From: Galaxea fascicularis
Taxonomy: Eukaryota > Cnidaria > Anthozoa > Scleractinia > Euphylliidae
Direction of reading: 5' to 3'
Assembly: GCA_948470475.1 (NCBI GenBank)
Contig: OX419335.1
Coordinates: forward strand, 13,204,634-13,268,633
Length of the DNA stretch: 64,000 nt
Position numbers and translations under genes: made by a program. Positions within the stretch are counted from its first letter, which is position 1. The number at the start of each line of letters is the position of its first letter. Below the pieces are notes generated by a model. The model made no database searches and had not been told where the DNA came from. It saw only the letters and a program-made list of their open reading frames with translations. Shown here one piece after another: positions 1 to 10,080 of this stretch.

Positions 1-215
1 ATAAATACTAAATTGAATATGTATCAAATTATTGAATATTGCTACAATCGGCTTGCCATAATGCACGCAGTTTTCTTTGTCAAGTGCAGCCAAATCACCC
101 CGATTCCCATGATGCCCAATGCAGTCACCAGACATTCGAAAACGTCGGGCGATTTCAGTTTCGCCGGTTTAATCTTTTTTGTCGGAAAACAAGCGATCCA
201 TCGGGGGTCGAGATA
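1..215. other. No gene recognised
   Basis: Left edge of the window. I see no coding sense beyond the stop of the minus-strand capsid-like fragment that begins at 216. Confidence 0.4.
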
Positions 216-1020
216 TTAATACTGGACAGACTGCCTGTCTTGAATGTTCATCTGCGAGTCACTGATCATGAAAACGTGGAAGGACCCGCTGCCGGCCCTT
301 TCGATCTTAAGATGGATCCCGTCTTTGGTGTTGACGAGGCGCGTGCCGCTGCCGTGCATGGTTTTGTCAGGCATGGACCGCACATCAATCAAAAGCCCGA
401 ACTTGTCCCCTGTGTAAAACTATGTCAGATTCATGTATTCTGTTTTGTTTGTCGGTTGGTGAAGAAGCTGTTAACCTACCCCCAAATGTCTTTGGAGCTG
501 ATTCCCTCGTTGTAGATCCTGTTTGGCGAGCTGTTGATTGTAATGCAGACTTTCGTTAAGTCGGGGTTGATGAACTTTTCTGAGTCTCTGGCGCCGGCGG
601 TATATGGTTCAACAAAGAGAAGCAGGATCCCTTTAAATGACCTTCTCTGAGGATTGACCTTAATTTTCAGCCGCGTGTCGGTGGTTTCTGCGAACTTGAT
701 GACCTCTGCTTGCTGCACATGGCCTATGGAATAAATTACTGTCGCCTCGTCAGCCAAAGTCTTGCTCCGAACCATCTCGTACTTGATCTGGATGTATTTT
801 AGCTTGTATGTCAACTTCGTCGCATCCGAACCTTTGACCGGATCGCTGGCTCGCGCAAGGGTCAGCTCGAACACGAGGTCGTTGAACAGGGCTTGCGGGT
901 AGAAGGCGTCATTGTCTGTAAGGATCTAGTGGTTGAGCCGGATCCAGTACTTTTTCTTGAAAATCGTTTCCAGCTTGTTTTCTGCCCAAAAATTTTATGT
1001 TTAATTGAAAAATAAATAGG
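216..1020 (-). pseudogene. Virus-like capsid-type protein, C-terminal half, broken
   Basis: Coding sense runs on the minus strand from about 1020 down to a TAA at 216-218. The longest open piece is 476-874 (132 codons). It is broken by a TAG at 925-927, a frame change near 475 and stops near 430. Motifs seen are FYPQALFNDLVFEL, GILLLFVEPY, INSSPNRIYN and, in the last segment, GDKFGLLIDVRSM. The protein type is familiar to me as recurrent in cnidarian genomes. The order of its C-terminal motifs (beta-rich, NG turn, F-x-ID segment, short tail) resembles the second jelly roll of Polinton-type capsid proteins, but that is inference. No start codon is visible and the N-terminal half is missing. 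It is divergent from the plus-strand gene starting at 1038, with almost no spacer. Confidence 0.55.
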
Positions 1021-1037
1021 AAGTATAATTATTCCCA
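985..1037. promoter_or_regulatory. Very short A/T-rich divergent spacer
   Basis: About 50 bases of A/T-rich sequence, including an AATAAATA stretch, separate the minus-strand capsid-like frame from the ATG at 1038 on the plus strand. Two divergent genes this close would have to share a promoter, as in compact DNA viruses. Position is the only evidence. Confidence 0.3.
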
Positions 1038-2464
1038 ATGACGGAAGGTAGCTATGACGCAGAAATGGAGCACCCCTTCGGACGTGACCAGCTTGGCCTT
1101 GATCACAATCTTGACAACGACGGCGATGAACATGAAGTGGACACAACCCGCCCATTTCAGCCTGGCGACTCATCCACGGCTTATCAGCCAGGAAGGCCAT
1201 ACCAAAGCGGCGAAGAAATTGAGATGCAAACAGGGTTCCACGAACAAGGTAGGTTGCCAGAAACGTCTATTGACAAAAATACCCCTTTATTGGAAGGATG
1301 TGGCAGCCAACCCGGGAGTTTGATTTCAGAACTTAGTGATCGGGTTTTCGGCGTTACGAGAAAACAAGAGTCCACGACTGTAACAGGGGTAAGAGCATGT
1401 GTGCAGAAACAATACCCAAACGTAGACCCTGAGCTGCTGGGCCGTATTGTTTAAAGAGAGGTAAATAATAGCGTAGGTGAAGGCGAGGATATCATTGTTA
1501 ATGGACCAAGGGGAGGGAAGTCGGGTACTAAGATTACAGTCAAACACGGGTACGGTTTCAAATTATCCACCCGCTTTGTGGCAGAGAATTGAAAACTTTT
1601 CAACCGAAAAGCTGAAAATTTGATTGCAGAAAGAAAACAACAACGCGAACTAGGACGCGGTTTGGCTGTTGAGAGGCAGCAATTAAAAGAGACGCAAAAA
1701 GGGGATGTAGAACTTGAGAGATGGAACCAAATTCTGCAAAAACTCGAAAACCATCTTGCTAGAACAAAAGCTCAACGTGAGCAGTTAGAAGATGGGGAAG
1801 GTTCTGCAATCGAAAACCGCGCAGAAATCGAAAGGAGAAAAATCCTGGAAAATAATTTGAAAAAAGACATTGCTGAAGAGAAGAAAAAGATCGCAGACCT
1901 CCGAAAACAAAACAAAACCAAGGCAAGGGTGGCAAAATCTATAGAAGAGAAGTCCGCACAGCTCGCGAAAATGAAGGAACAAACGGCTGGCTTGGAAAAC
2001 GCCCTCAACAGCACACAGCCTCTCGATTACCTCAAACAACAAGAAACTTAGCTGAAAGAATAAAATCGAACAAGACCAGGCGGAAATCGATGATCCAGAT
2101 GCCCCTCCTTCTGAAAATGAAGCCGAAGAGAAAGGGTGGTTGACAACCAACAAGTGCTTGCACGCATATTGCGGAAAGAGAAGCCTCTCTTCCTCTTCGT
2201 GAAAGAATCAAAGATATCTTCAAAAAATACGGCGTGACCGTAACCGCGGCTGGTGTCACGATTGGGGCCGTCGCGATTACCAACTCCTTGAAAGCTCTTG
2301 GCAAAGGGATGGGAAACGGGTTGAAAGAGATCGAGCAAAAAACGGCTGGCCGTAGCCAGAATTTTGTTCACATCGTGAGCCTCGTTTCAAGATCCAGCAG
2401 GCGGGATTCGTTCTTTAGGTGCAGTTGGTTCTTGCGGCGTTTTACTTGGTTTGAAAGCGCCTGA
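1038..2464 (+). pseudogene. Virus-like protein with long coiled coil and hydrophobic C-terminal segment, broken
   Basis: One frame can be followed from the ATG at 1038 through a TAA at 1452-1454 and a TGA near 1590 to a TAG at 2049-2051. A frame change then leads to a last segment from about 2165 to 2464. Parts in order: an acidic low-complexity N-terminus (1038-1300), a charged coiled coil rich in K, E, Q and R (1620-2040), then LRERIKDIFKKYGV followed by a small-residue hydrophobic stretch (AAGVTIGAVAITNSLKALG). The charged helix-hydrophobic end is a combination I recognise from repeated cnidarian virus-like loci, with no assigned function. The hydrophobic end suggests membrane or capsid-membrane association (inference). 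Its 3' end overlaps the convergent minus-strand gene. Confidence 0.5.
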
Positions 2465-3786
2465 GGCTGCCGGTTTTTGTGCATTCGTGCGATGAATTGG
2501 GTTGTGAATGTTGGATGTTTGGGGCGTTTACCTTCGAAGGCCCTCCTCCCATCAAGTGCAGGGTCGATTTTTTTGTTCACTCCGAGAATCATCCCTGGCC
2601 CAGAATGCTTGAGCTGGTTGTTGTAGCCCGCCATGCTACCTGTGTTCAGGACCATAGGCGAGGGCATCAACCATGCTTCTGGCGCTATCACCCAAGCGCG
2701 CCTTGGCCTCGTCCACAGCTAGCTGATAGAGTTGAACGCTTTTGAAAACGTCTGGCAATCGGATGGCGTCCTTTGGGAGGACAAAGAATTCTCTCTGCGC
2801 TTCCGTTGCTCGCCCGCCGTTTCACCTGCGCGCCCAGGATGCAGGAGACAAAAGCCTCAATTGACTGGTTTAGCCGCGGAAGTCCGGCAGGGGTCAACCC
2901 GTTCGCGCTGTCGGACACGAAATACTCGAACTGCCTCTCCGAACCCTGGTCGGTTATGATGTAATCGAGCTTGTTGCCGGCAGAGTCTGTGCCGCCCTCA
3001 TCTGCGAATCTTTGGTTCGACGGATTGGACAGGGGGGTGGGGTACCGCCATTGTTTTTGCGCGAAGTCGCCGTCGCTGTAGTTCTCGAAGATGTAGGTGA
3101 GGCCGTGGTTTTGGCCGTGTTTGAAACGAAAGCTTGCGGTTGGATTAACACCGAATTCAGCGTAAATCCTTCTGTAAGAGGCTTTGTCGTATTTGTCGTC
3201 TGTTTGGGAAAAGTTTGGGTCGTCAGGCAGAGAGCTTATTCTCTGGAACCCGCCCATTTCGAAAAGGATTCGCCTCATCGTGAAATAAACGTGGAAGAGA
3301 TAAAAGGCGCGGAGCTGCGAATTCCCAGCCAAATCCGGCCCCGACAAAATCTCCAGCGAGATGCCATAGCCTGTTGTTGCACACCACAGCGCGAAGTTCA
3401 GCTGCTGAGGCCAAAACCCCATGTGAGGGCCACCGAACCATTTTCTCGCGTTTTTTGACGTTCTGAATGTGATCTGCGTTTCTTTGAAAATCTGCCTGTA
3501 CTGCGTGATGAAAAAGTCTGTGGGGGTAACGTAAATTTCTTGCAAATTGTTCAAATTTTCGCTGATTTTTTCAGGGTTCGCAGTTTGCTAGGGAACCCGC
3601 CGAATTTTTTAATCGTTGTTGAAGCCTTTTCTTCGGCTTTCTTTGGAGCTGTTTTGTTAGAGGCCCTTTTCACCGTTTTTTTTTCTCCGGAATCACCAGC
3701 CCCTCTTTCGGAGTTTTCTTCTTTGGCGGGTTTTTCTTGGCGGCACCCACCAGCTCATCGTCTATTTGCCAGTAAATGCCATCCAT
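2368..3786 (-). pseudogene. Virus-like protein with conserved WFGGPHMGFWPQQLNFALW core, broken
   Basis: The likely start is the ATG at 3786 (MDGIYWQIDDELV), followed by a lysine/proline-rich basic stretch. After frame changes near 3670-3590 the main body is open from 3554 to 2688 (288 codons). A further frame change near 2700 leads into 2691-2368. The core around 3440 is WFGGPHMGFWPQQLNFALW followed by CATTGYGISLE. A middle section rich in aromatic residues and a later acidic section follow. This core recurs in cnidarian genomes beside the other proteins of this cluster, and I know no assigned function. Position and conservation suggest a structural protein of the virus-like element. The 3' end is uncertain. 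Confidence 0.55.
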
Positions 3787-3819
3787 ATATGAAAGAATGC
3801 AATTTTTAGTTGAACATTT

Positions 3820-4179
3820 GTGAGAATTGATACAGATCTTCGCGGAGATATGGTCGTGCTCACAGTCGCTGCGACACAGAACCTTTGCACAGCCAATTTT
3901 GACAAACCTATTCGGAAAGCCGATTTTGTTCCACTTTTTACCTGCTCTTTCACCAATTCGTGGGACAACCAACCAAAAAGGCTCAGCATCAGCCTATACT
4001 CCAACAACGGTTGGTCCCTGGTCAAGACGGACACGCTTTCGCCGGGGTTTTACACCGCTGAAGACGTCGAGGCGAACTTTATCGGGGTCGTCGCCGCCCA
4101 AAATGTCGGGCTGAAAGCCTTCGCCAATACCTCCGATGGTGAGGTGGCGATCTATAATCCGAAAACAAGGATATTCTGA
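3820..4179 (+). CDS. Virus-like beta-rich protein, 119 codons or less
   Basis: The frame is open from 3820 (GTG) to a TGA at 4177-4179. The first ATG in frame is at 3850, so the real start may be there. The sequence holds CSFTNSWDN, LSISLYSNNGW and LSPGFYTAEDVEANFIGV. The SPGFYT segment resembles the GxYT region of the minor-capsid-like genes at 40,432-42,160, but the match is weak. It lies about 30 bases from the divergent gene starting at 3786. Its stop overlaps the next start as TGATG, so the two were probably expressed together. It ends at about 110 residues where related proteins continue, so it may be C-terminally truncated. Confidence 0.45.
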   Translation: MRIDTDLRGDMVVLTVAATQNLCTANFDKPIRKADFVPLFTCSFTNSWDNQPKRLSISLYSNNGWSLVKTDTLSPGFYTAEDVEANFIGVVAAQNVGLKAFANTSDGEVAIYNPKTRIF

Positions 4180-4550
4180 TGGATCAGGGTCACGCAAATT
4201 TTTTAGGAGGCATCTCCAGAAGTCTGGGCGCCGCAAATCACGTCGTTGCCGGGATTGGGATCGCAACGACAGCTACATTTTCAGTAGCGGTCGCCTCGGC
4301 GATCACTGGCGTTGGGATCGTGGTAAGCGTGCCTCTCGGTGCCGTGGGAGCTGTGTGTGGCCTGGTTTCAACCGTTTTGTCGGCAATCGTCAAAAAGGTT
4401 GAACAGAAAGTGAAAAAGCTCAGCCGCCTCTCTGCTCTGGCTGCTGCAAAGCATGACACAATCTGCTCCTTTGGTTCTCAAGCCGTGAATGATAACAGGG
4501 TTTCGGACGTGGAGTTCAAACACATCACACATGAACATGAGAGGAAATGA
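4179..4550 (+). CDS. Virus-like small protein with glycine/alanine hydrophobic region
   Basis: Open from the ATG at 4179, which overlaps the previous stop, to a TGA at 4548-4550 (123 codons). Residues about 20-75 are a long Gly/Ala/Val hydrophobic stretch (VAVASAITGVGIVVSVPLG) that could form two membrane helices. Then comes KKVEQKVKKLSRLSALAAAK and a short helical C-terminus. I recognise this arrangement from cnidarian genomes as a recurrent protein of unknown function. The TGATG overlap with its neighbour is typical of compact viral gene sets. No intron signal and no break are seen, so this is the best preserved gene of the cluster. Confidence 0.5.
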   Translation: MDQGHANFLGGISRSLGAANHVVAGIGIATTATFSVAVASAITGVGIVVSVPLGAVGAVCGLVSTVLSAIVKKVEQKVKKLSRLSALAAAKHDTICSFGSQAVNDNRVSDVEFKHITHEHERK

Positions 4551-4612
4551 GTGACAGGCCTGCACGGACTCCTCATGCGGTTTTTGTTGTCGCCTCGCAT
4601 TAGAGCCTTAGA

Positions 4613-7254
4613 TTATATTTTTGCCCTAACAAGCATGTCTTTAAGAGATTTACCTCTTTTGTATAATATTATCGGAGGTTTCAAATAAATTGCCTTTAAC
4701 AATGGCTGATTTTGTATAAGGCCCCAGCGTTCCATCATTGTCTGTTTAAGACTGTTAACTGCTGGGTGGTACGTAGTCGCAAAAGGCAGAACCCTCGCGT
4801 TAGTTTTTTTGTTTTGTGTTAGAGCCGATTGTCTAGAGGCAAAGTTGACCCCTGACAGAGACCTTTCTATGATTGTTTTTGGATAGCCGCGTGCTCTCAG
4901 GCGTTGTTTAAATTTCACAAGGCTCTCTTCAAATGTTGTTTTCGAAGAGTTAGTCCTAAGCAATCTCATTGCTTCGCCTTTAATGAAACCACTTTTTACG
5001 CCTGGGGGATGGCATGACTTGAAGTGTGTATATTGAAAGGTTTCGGTCAGCTTGTGGTGAGTTTTTATTTCCAGGATGGATTCGTTTTCGAATCTTTCCC
5101 CTTTGAACACCACTGTGTCGAGGAAAGTGATCTCGTTCTCTGATATTTCGGCCGTGAATTTGATGGTACTGTGGAATTTATTAGCTTGTTCAATAAAACA
5201 ACCCACGTCTTTTTTATTGCAGTCCCAAAGCGAGAAGATATCATCGATATATCGTTTCCATTCTTTAGGCTTGATCTCGCTTTGTCGTATAAGCTTTGAT
5301 TCGATTTCAGCCATGAAAATGTTGGCAAATGATACTGCCATTTTAGTTCCCATGGCCGTTCCGTGTGTTTGGAGATAGTTGTCTCCATTAAACTGGAACG
5401 AGTTTTCTTTCAGAATTAGACCAAGCATTTCCCTTAGGAAGCGTGTTGGGATCGGTGGGTTGTAGTTGTGGAACGTTTCGTATGCCTTGCATACTGTTTC
5501 TGTTCCCTCTTCTTGTGGTATATTGGTGTACAAGCTAGAGACGTCTATTGACACTAAGATTGTGTCTTGGCCTATCTTTGTTTTCTCTATGAAGTTGATA
5601 AAATCAGTTGTATCCTTAATAAAGGATTGTTGTTTCTGTGCGATAGGCTGGAGCAATGTATCCACAAATGAGGATATTCTCTCAGTTGGGCCGTCACAAC
5701 CTGAGATGATGGGTCTACCGACCGGTTTAGGTTTGTGTATTTTTGTAAGCGTATAGAAAATTGGTGTTCTAGGAGGATTGGGAGTTTGTGAGAGCCATTT
5801 TTTAGTCATGTCATCAATGTGTTTGCCCTGGTGAAGACGGTTAATGAGGTCATTAACCCTTTCCTTTGTGGTTTTCTCCATTGGCGCTTTTAGAGGTTCA
5901 TAGTGCTCTCTGTTGTCGAGTTGCACCTTGGCCTCGTTTATTTTATCTGTCTTATTCATGATGACTGTTGTTGTCCCTTTGTCTGCTTTTTTGAGGTTTA
6001 TAGCAGGATTGTTTTTCAACTCCATTAGAGCTATAGCCTCGTTGCGTGACAGGTTATTCTTGGGCTTGGTTATTGGGATCTCAGCAAGTTGTATTTTGAC
6101 ATTTTCCAAATAGCTCTCAAGGGCAACTGATGGTTGAACCTGGGGCATCCAATTTGATTTAACATGAAAAGGATGTGGTTCTTTGTTTTGCCCGTGAAAG
6201 ATGTATTGGAGTCTCATCCGCCTTGCGAATTGTTCAAAATCTCGCAACAATTGTTGCCTGATTTTAGTTTCGGTAGTGGCGGGCGTGGGGATGAATTTGA
6301 GTCCCTTCAGATAACACGCTGACCTGGTTGTCAGTAAGTTTATGGCTTGATAGATTCTTCAGGAATTTTTCATTTATCTCCCTTTCTCTGGCTTGGCGCC
6401 TATTTTTCAAGGTGTTTCTACGCTTTTTGCGCCTTTTGTTTTTGGCACTGTGTTGGTTCTTGTTGTGACCATTGTTGGTAGAGTCAGAGAACAAACTGTT
6501 ATAACATTCATCCTTTTTTTGTTGTTGTTTTGTTTTGTTTTGTTTTTACATGTGTACAAACGATTTCTTTCAAGTCAGAAATCTGTTTCTGTAGGTCGGC
6601 TAGGTTTACACTGTTGTTGTTTACAATGTTTTTAGCCGAATGCATTTCGTTTAGAGGGTACCTAGTTATACTAGGTTTGTGTTTGTGAGCCGCGTTTTCT
6701 GAGTTGACTTTTAACTTCCTTCTCTGGTTTTCAAGCTTACGTTTATGGAATTGAGTTAGTGCATTGACCAAACTCTGTTCAGCATTGAGCTTGATGTCTC
6801 TTAGTTCTTTTTCAAAGATCATGTCCGGCGCTATGTTTGGCTTAGCCGAGTATTGTAATGATCTCGGACATGTCCGATTTGTAATGTGTTTCTCTAGTTT
6901 TTAAATAGAGAGTTCAGTCTTGGCTATTTTAGCCTCCACAGTCTTTCGATCTGTGAATTTCCTCTTTAAGCCTAGCTTGTGGAGGTCTTTGTTCGGAAGT
7001 TCATCACTTTGTTTCTTGGGCGGGCTCTTTTGATTTTGTTGGTGGATGTACCGTGGTCTTGGTTGTGATGGTGGAGGGCTATTCTCCGTGTCAATATCAT
7101 TGTTCTGCGTGTCAAGCAGTAGATGGTCATCTAAAATATTGTCGTCTGTATCGCAACGAAACTCTGGCGTTCTTGGTGGTGTGATGTCGTTTTCATCGTT
7201 TTCACCATAACTTGGTTCAAGGTATTGCGCCATTGAGTCGTCAAGATGAGACAT
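4613..7254 (-). pseudogene. Penelope-like element reverse transcriptase ORF, without GIY-YIG endonuclease
   Basis: The last 545 codons are open (6250-4613). Upstream, the coding sense continues through a one-base frameshift near 6302, a second in a T-rich run near 6500 and an in-frame TAA at 6901-6903, up to an ATG at 7254. RT landmarks: ADKGTTTVIMN, KPVGRPIISG, IDVSSLYTNIP, GTAMGTKMAVSFANIFMAE and the catalytic KRYIDDIFSLWD. Spacing and motifs fit Penelope-like elements rather than LTR or LINE enzymes. The frame stops right after the thumb region, where a GIY-YIG nuclease normally follows. None is visible at 4551-4612, so the element is either endonuclease-deficient or cut at the junction with the virus-like cluster. 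The N-terminal 200 codons are low-complexity and charged, and contain HITNRTC. Confidence 0.8.
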
Positions 7255-7272
7255 GTTGCAACTTGTTCAGTG

Positions 7273-7605
7273 TTAGGGGCTACAACAGTACCGACGGTTT
7301 CGACTCTTTGCGAGTCTCTTCAGCTGTTGTTTGAAAGTGGTGTTGCAAATGATTTTAAGGAAAGGTAGAGAAGTTATCTCAATTCCGTTCCTGTCCAAAT
7401 GATGTTTTCTGACCTTTTTTATACGTGGACCTTGCGGGTTGAGGATCGAATCTCCTTTATTCCTATTGGTCTTTTTTATCATCGTAAAGTAACCAATCAG
7501 GTGCGAGTGATTTCGATCCTCTGAGGTGAGAAGGTTAGCTTGTGTTTTCTCTAAGGCTCTTGTCACTGCATACTTCGCCTTAAAGGCTACTGAGGCTTGT
7601 GACAT
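7273..7605 (-). CDS. Small basic ORF upstream of the Penelope-like RT
   Basis: Open for 110 codons on the same strand as the RT and ending 18 bases before the RT start at 7254. It is rich in Lys and Arg (KTNRNKGDS, RIKKVRKHHLDR, KQQLKRLAKSRNRRY). Many Penelope-like elements have a basic leader or upstream ORF, so this may belong to the same element. I do not recognise a domain. Confidence 0.35.
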   Translation of the reverse strand: MSQASVAFKAKYAVTRALEKTQANLLTSEDRNHSHLIGYFTMIKKTNRNKGDSILNPQGPRIKKVRKHHLDRNGIEITSLPFLKIICNTTFKQQLKRLAKSRNRRYCCSP

Positions 7606-8867
7606 TAATCCATAATGGCGTTACGTTGTAGTGCTCGTTGATCCTTCGTAAGAGGGATTCTTTAAACACATTTTTGGAGTATTATTTTGCGTTTTGTGAG
7701 TTTGTACTTTTGTACAAAAACAGATTATGCACGCAAGAGTGGTTCCACAAAAGGACGGGGCCTGTCCGGAAAACATAGACATAAGCCGCTTTACCCGTGC
7801 TGGATATCGAAAAAATCAAAGAGATTCCGGAAGCCGCTTTGAACTGAAATTCGAGGGAAACAGCGTCAGATTCTATCTGAGTTTCTTGGGTAAAAGATGA
7901 ATGTGTTACTGTCACGCAAACATTACGTGACTGTGTTGCGTTACCGTCACGCGTGACATTGTGTGACGTGTCATGAAAACGGACAAAACCCTTGTCGGGG
8001 GTGCTCGATGGCTGTTTTTGCCTAGCCCCTGGAAGGTCTTTTACCTGCGGCTGGCAAGGCGGCTGCCCCTTCCCATTTTACCACTGGGACAGTGGTAAGG
8101 AACTCTGAGGAGAACTCTGAGCACCCCCCTGTCACCAGTAGGGCCGGAACGGGCTCACCCAAGGGGTGTTGTCCACTGGAAGACATCCCCCTCTATTCTG
8201 TAATTCACCATCCGCACGAGTCGTCAAAACTGTCACCGAGCTAAGACTCCACCAGAATTTATGAACCTTTAAGTCAATTTTGCTATATATATTAATCGGC
8301 TTGGCGTTTATCCCCCTTGTGGTATACTGCCCAAAGGTGGGAAATTTTTTGGATTTTGGAGCATGTGCTTTCCAGTGATAAATTGAATATAGAAACAAAG
8401 CTTCTTAAAGCCGAAATGATTGCATTGTTCCATGCTATTTGCTGTGTTTCCACAGAACGTTTTAAGCCCGTTTGACAGAAAGATGTGCGAAAAATCACTG
8501 ACGAATTTGTTGAATCCATAGTTGAGGCCAAAAAAGCTGAAACGGGCCGGGAATAAAGTCGCTCTCTCGACAAATCACATATTACGATCGATTGAGTGTT
8601 ATGAGGAAATCTTATTTCTCACTTTCTACTGTTCGCAGCGCTTCGCCAGCTTCTGAGGTGACAGAAAAGCTTAATGTACGTTAACTGAGCATAACATTTT
8701 GTGAAATTCTGCTCTTTCGGTTTTTCTAACCCAAAAACGATGTTTTGCCGGCCGTCTGGAGGCTGGGGAGGAAAAACAATATGACTTCCTGTTTTCCAAG
8801 AAAAAAAGTCACGCAATGGCTTCCGCTTCACAGAAAATAGGAATGCCGCTCACCAGGGTTTTATAAA
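7606..8867. other. No gene recognised; palindrome-rich patch near 7905-7975
   Basis: Only short ORFs without recognisable motifs. Positions 7905-7975 hold a cluster of GTCACGC, CACGTGAC-like and GTGACGT words on both strands. The 8000-8170 stretch is unusually G/C-rich and looks like a decayed repeat. Confidence 0.35.
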
Positions 8868-9365
8868 CTATTCGTCGTAGTCTTTAACGGAAAACAACCA
8901 AGGTGACTCGAGATAGTTTTCGAATCCTTTTTTGAAACACGTGTAACAGATACCTCTTCGGTCACAAACATTACATTTCCTGCAATCAATCACCTTTACG
9001 ATTTGTCCTAGTTTTGCGCAGAAAAGTGTTTTTTCAAGCTGTTTATGTACGTCTTCCCAGCCAAAATCCGCTCGCTCTTGAATTTTTATCGCGATGTATT
9101 CTTTAAGAATCACCTCCCGAATCTTTGGAAGGAGATTTTGAATTATTTCCAAAATTGTTGGCTCTGCTGCCGACGGGGCGGTTTCCTCTTCGTCTTCATC
9201 CGATGGTGTGTTCGGCAGATGGACAAGTCTCGTCCATAGTTTCGTTGCCGGGCTCCGGGTCCCTGATTGGGTGCAGCTGCTGCCATATACCCGAGAGGCC
9301 CTTCCTCTAAAAGGGGTGTCGCACTGGCGCACCCTGGGGCGGCTGGAGAGCGGCAATTGGGGCAC
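8868..9365 (-). CDS. Unrecognised cysteine-rich ORF, possibly an exon
   Basis: Open for 165 codons with no in-frame ATG at the 5' end (it begins at GTG), so only the last 110 or so codons look protein-like. These contain an acidic stretch (SDEDEEETAPSA), an amphipathic helix region (ILEIIQNLLPKIREVILKEY) and a cysteine cluster, CRKCNVCDRRGICYTC, of the kind that binds zinc. The 5' part lies in a G/C-rich patch and may be intron or promoter. I do not recognise the family. It could be a terminal exon of a host gene on the minus strand or a transposon gene. Confidence 0.3.
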   Translation of the reverse strand: MPQLPLSSRPRVRQCDTPFRGRASRVYGSSCTQSGTRSPATKLWTRLVHLPNTPSDEDEEETAPSAAEPTILEIIQNLLPKIREVILKEYIAIKIQERADFGWEDVHKQLEKTLFCAKLGQIVKVIDCRKCNVCDRRGICYTCFKKGFENYLESPWLFSVKDYDE

Positions 9366-10080
9366 GGTTGGGCGGTAACTGGGCGGCTGCCGTGTTTGTT
9401 GTCTGTTTGGGTGGGGTGGGGCGGTTTGGACCGGTTTGATCCGGTTAAACCAGTTTGAACGGTTTGCCCCTCCCCCTCCCCCCCCGGCTGCGCCAGAAAC
9501 GCTAGTTTACACGTGTGTCAAGAATTTATCAAAACCAATGAAGTAGCAACGTAATGTTCTTTTCGGCATGCAGTGCCAACGATAGCCCGTGGGTTAAGAT
9601 TATCAAAATAACCATAATTCAGTATAAACTAGAGGCCGTAATGGCCTTCACTCGGGCTTTTCGAGTGGCAAATGGATGTTGTGGATGATTTCCGCACAGC
9701 CTAATTAATATATAAAATTTTCACGTGTATTTTGTGACTCAAACTCGATTCGTTAAAGCATTGGGCTGCCTGTGTGAGTGTGTGCCAGCGGAAATAAACA
9801 CGACAGGACCGTGGGAACACAAACAATCTTAGTTTTCTGCTTTTCTGTGACAGACTTTTTTAGCTTTTTCACTGGTATCCTACTGGGCTTGATGGCACAT
9901 GGCACTCACGGTTATCGTTAAAATACACAAACTTAGCATAACGAGATCTGAATTCCTTTCTATATTTTATTTTCACTAAGGCATCACGTTGATCATGTAC
10001 AGATAACTGCATTGCCTTCTCAAATACCTCGCATTTTTCAAGTACATGATCCGACATTTGTGTTGATAAAACTGATAAAC
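9366..10080. other. G/C-rich then A/T-rich spacer
   Basis: 9400-9490 is a G- and C-run-rich segment with GGTTTGACCGGTTTGATCCG-type repeats. A short inverted word ACTCGGGCTTTTCGAGT lies near 9652. A minus-strand ORF at 9869-10123 shows no motif. Confidence 0.3.

Noticed and set aside
39..515. Plus-strand ORF of 158 codons
   Set aside because: It is the antisense shadow of the capsid-like minus-strand gene, which shows family motifs.
4551..4612. GIY-YIG endonuclease after the Penelope-like RT
   Set aside because: No GIY, YIG or downstream Arg/Glu motifs in any frame; the neighbouring sequence belongs to the virus-like cluster.
4613..7254. Retron or group II intron type RT, because of the YIDD motif
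   Set aside because: Spacing and the GTAMGTKMAV and SLYTNIP blocks are those of Penelope-like elements, and the surroundings are animal DNA.
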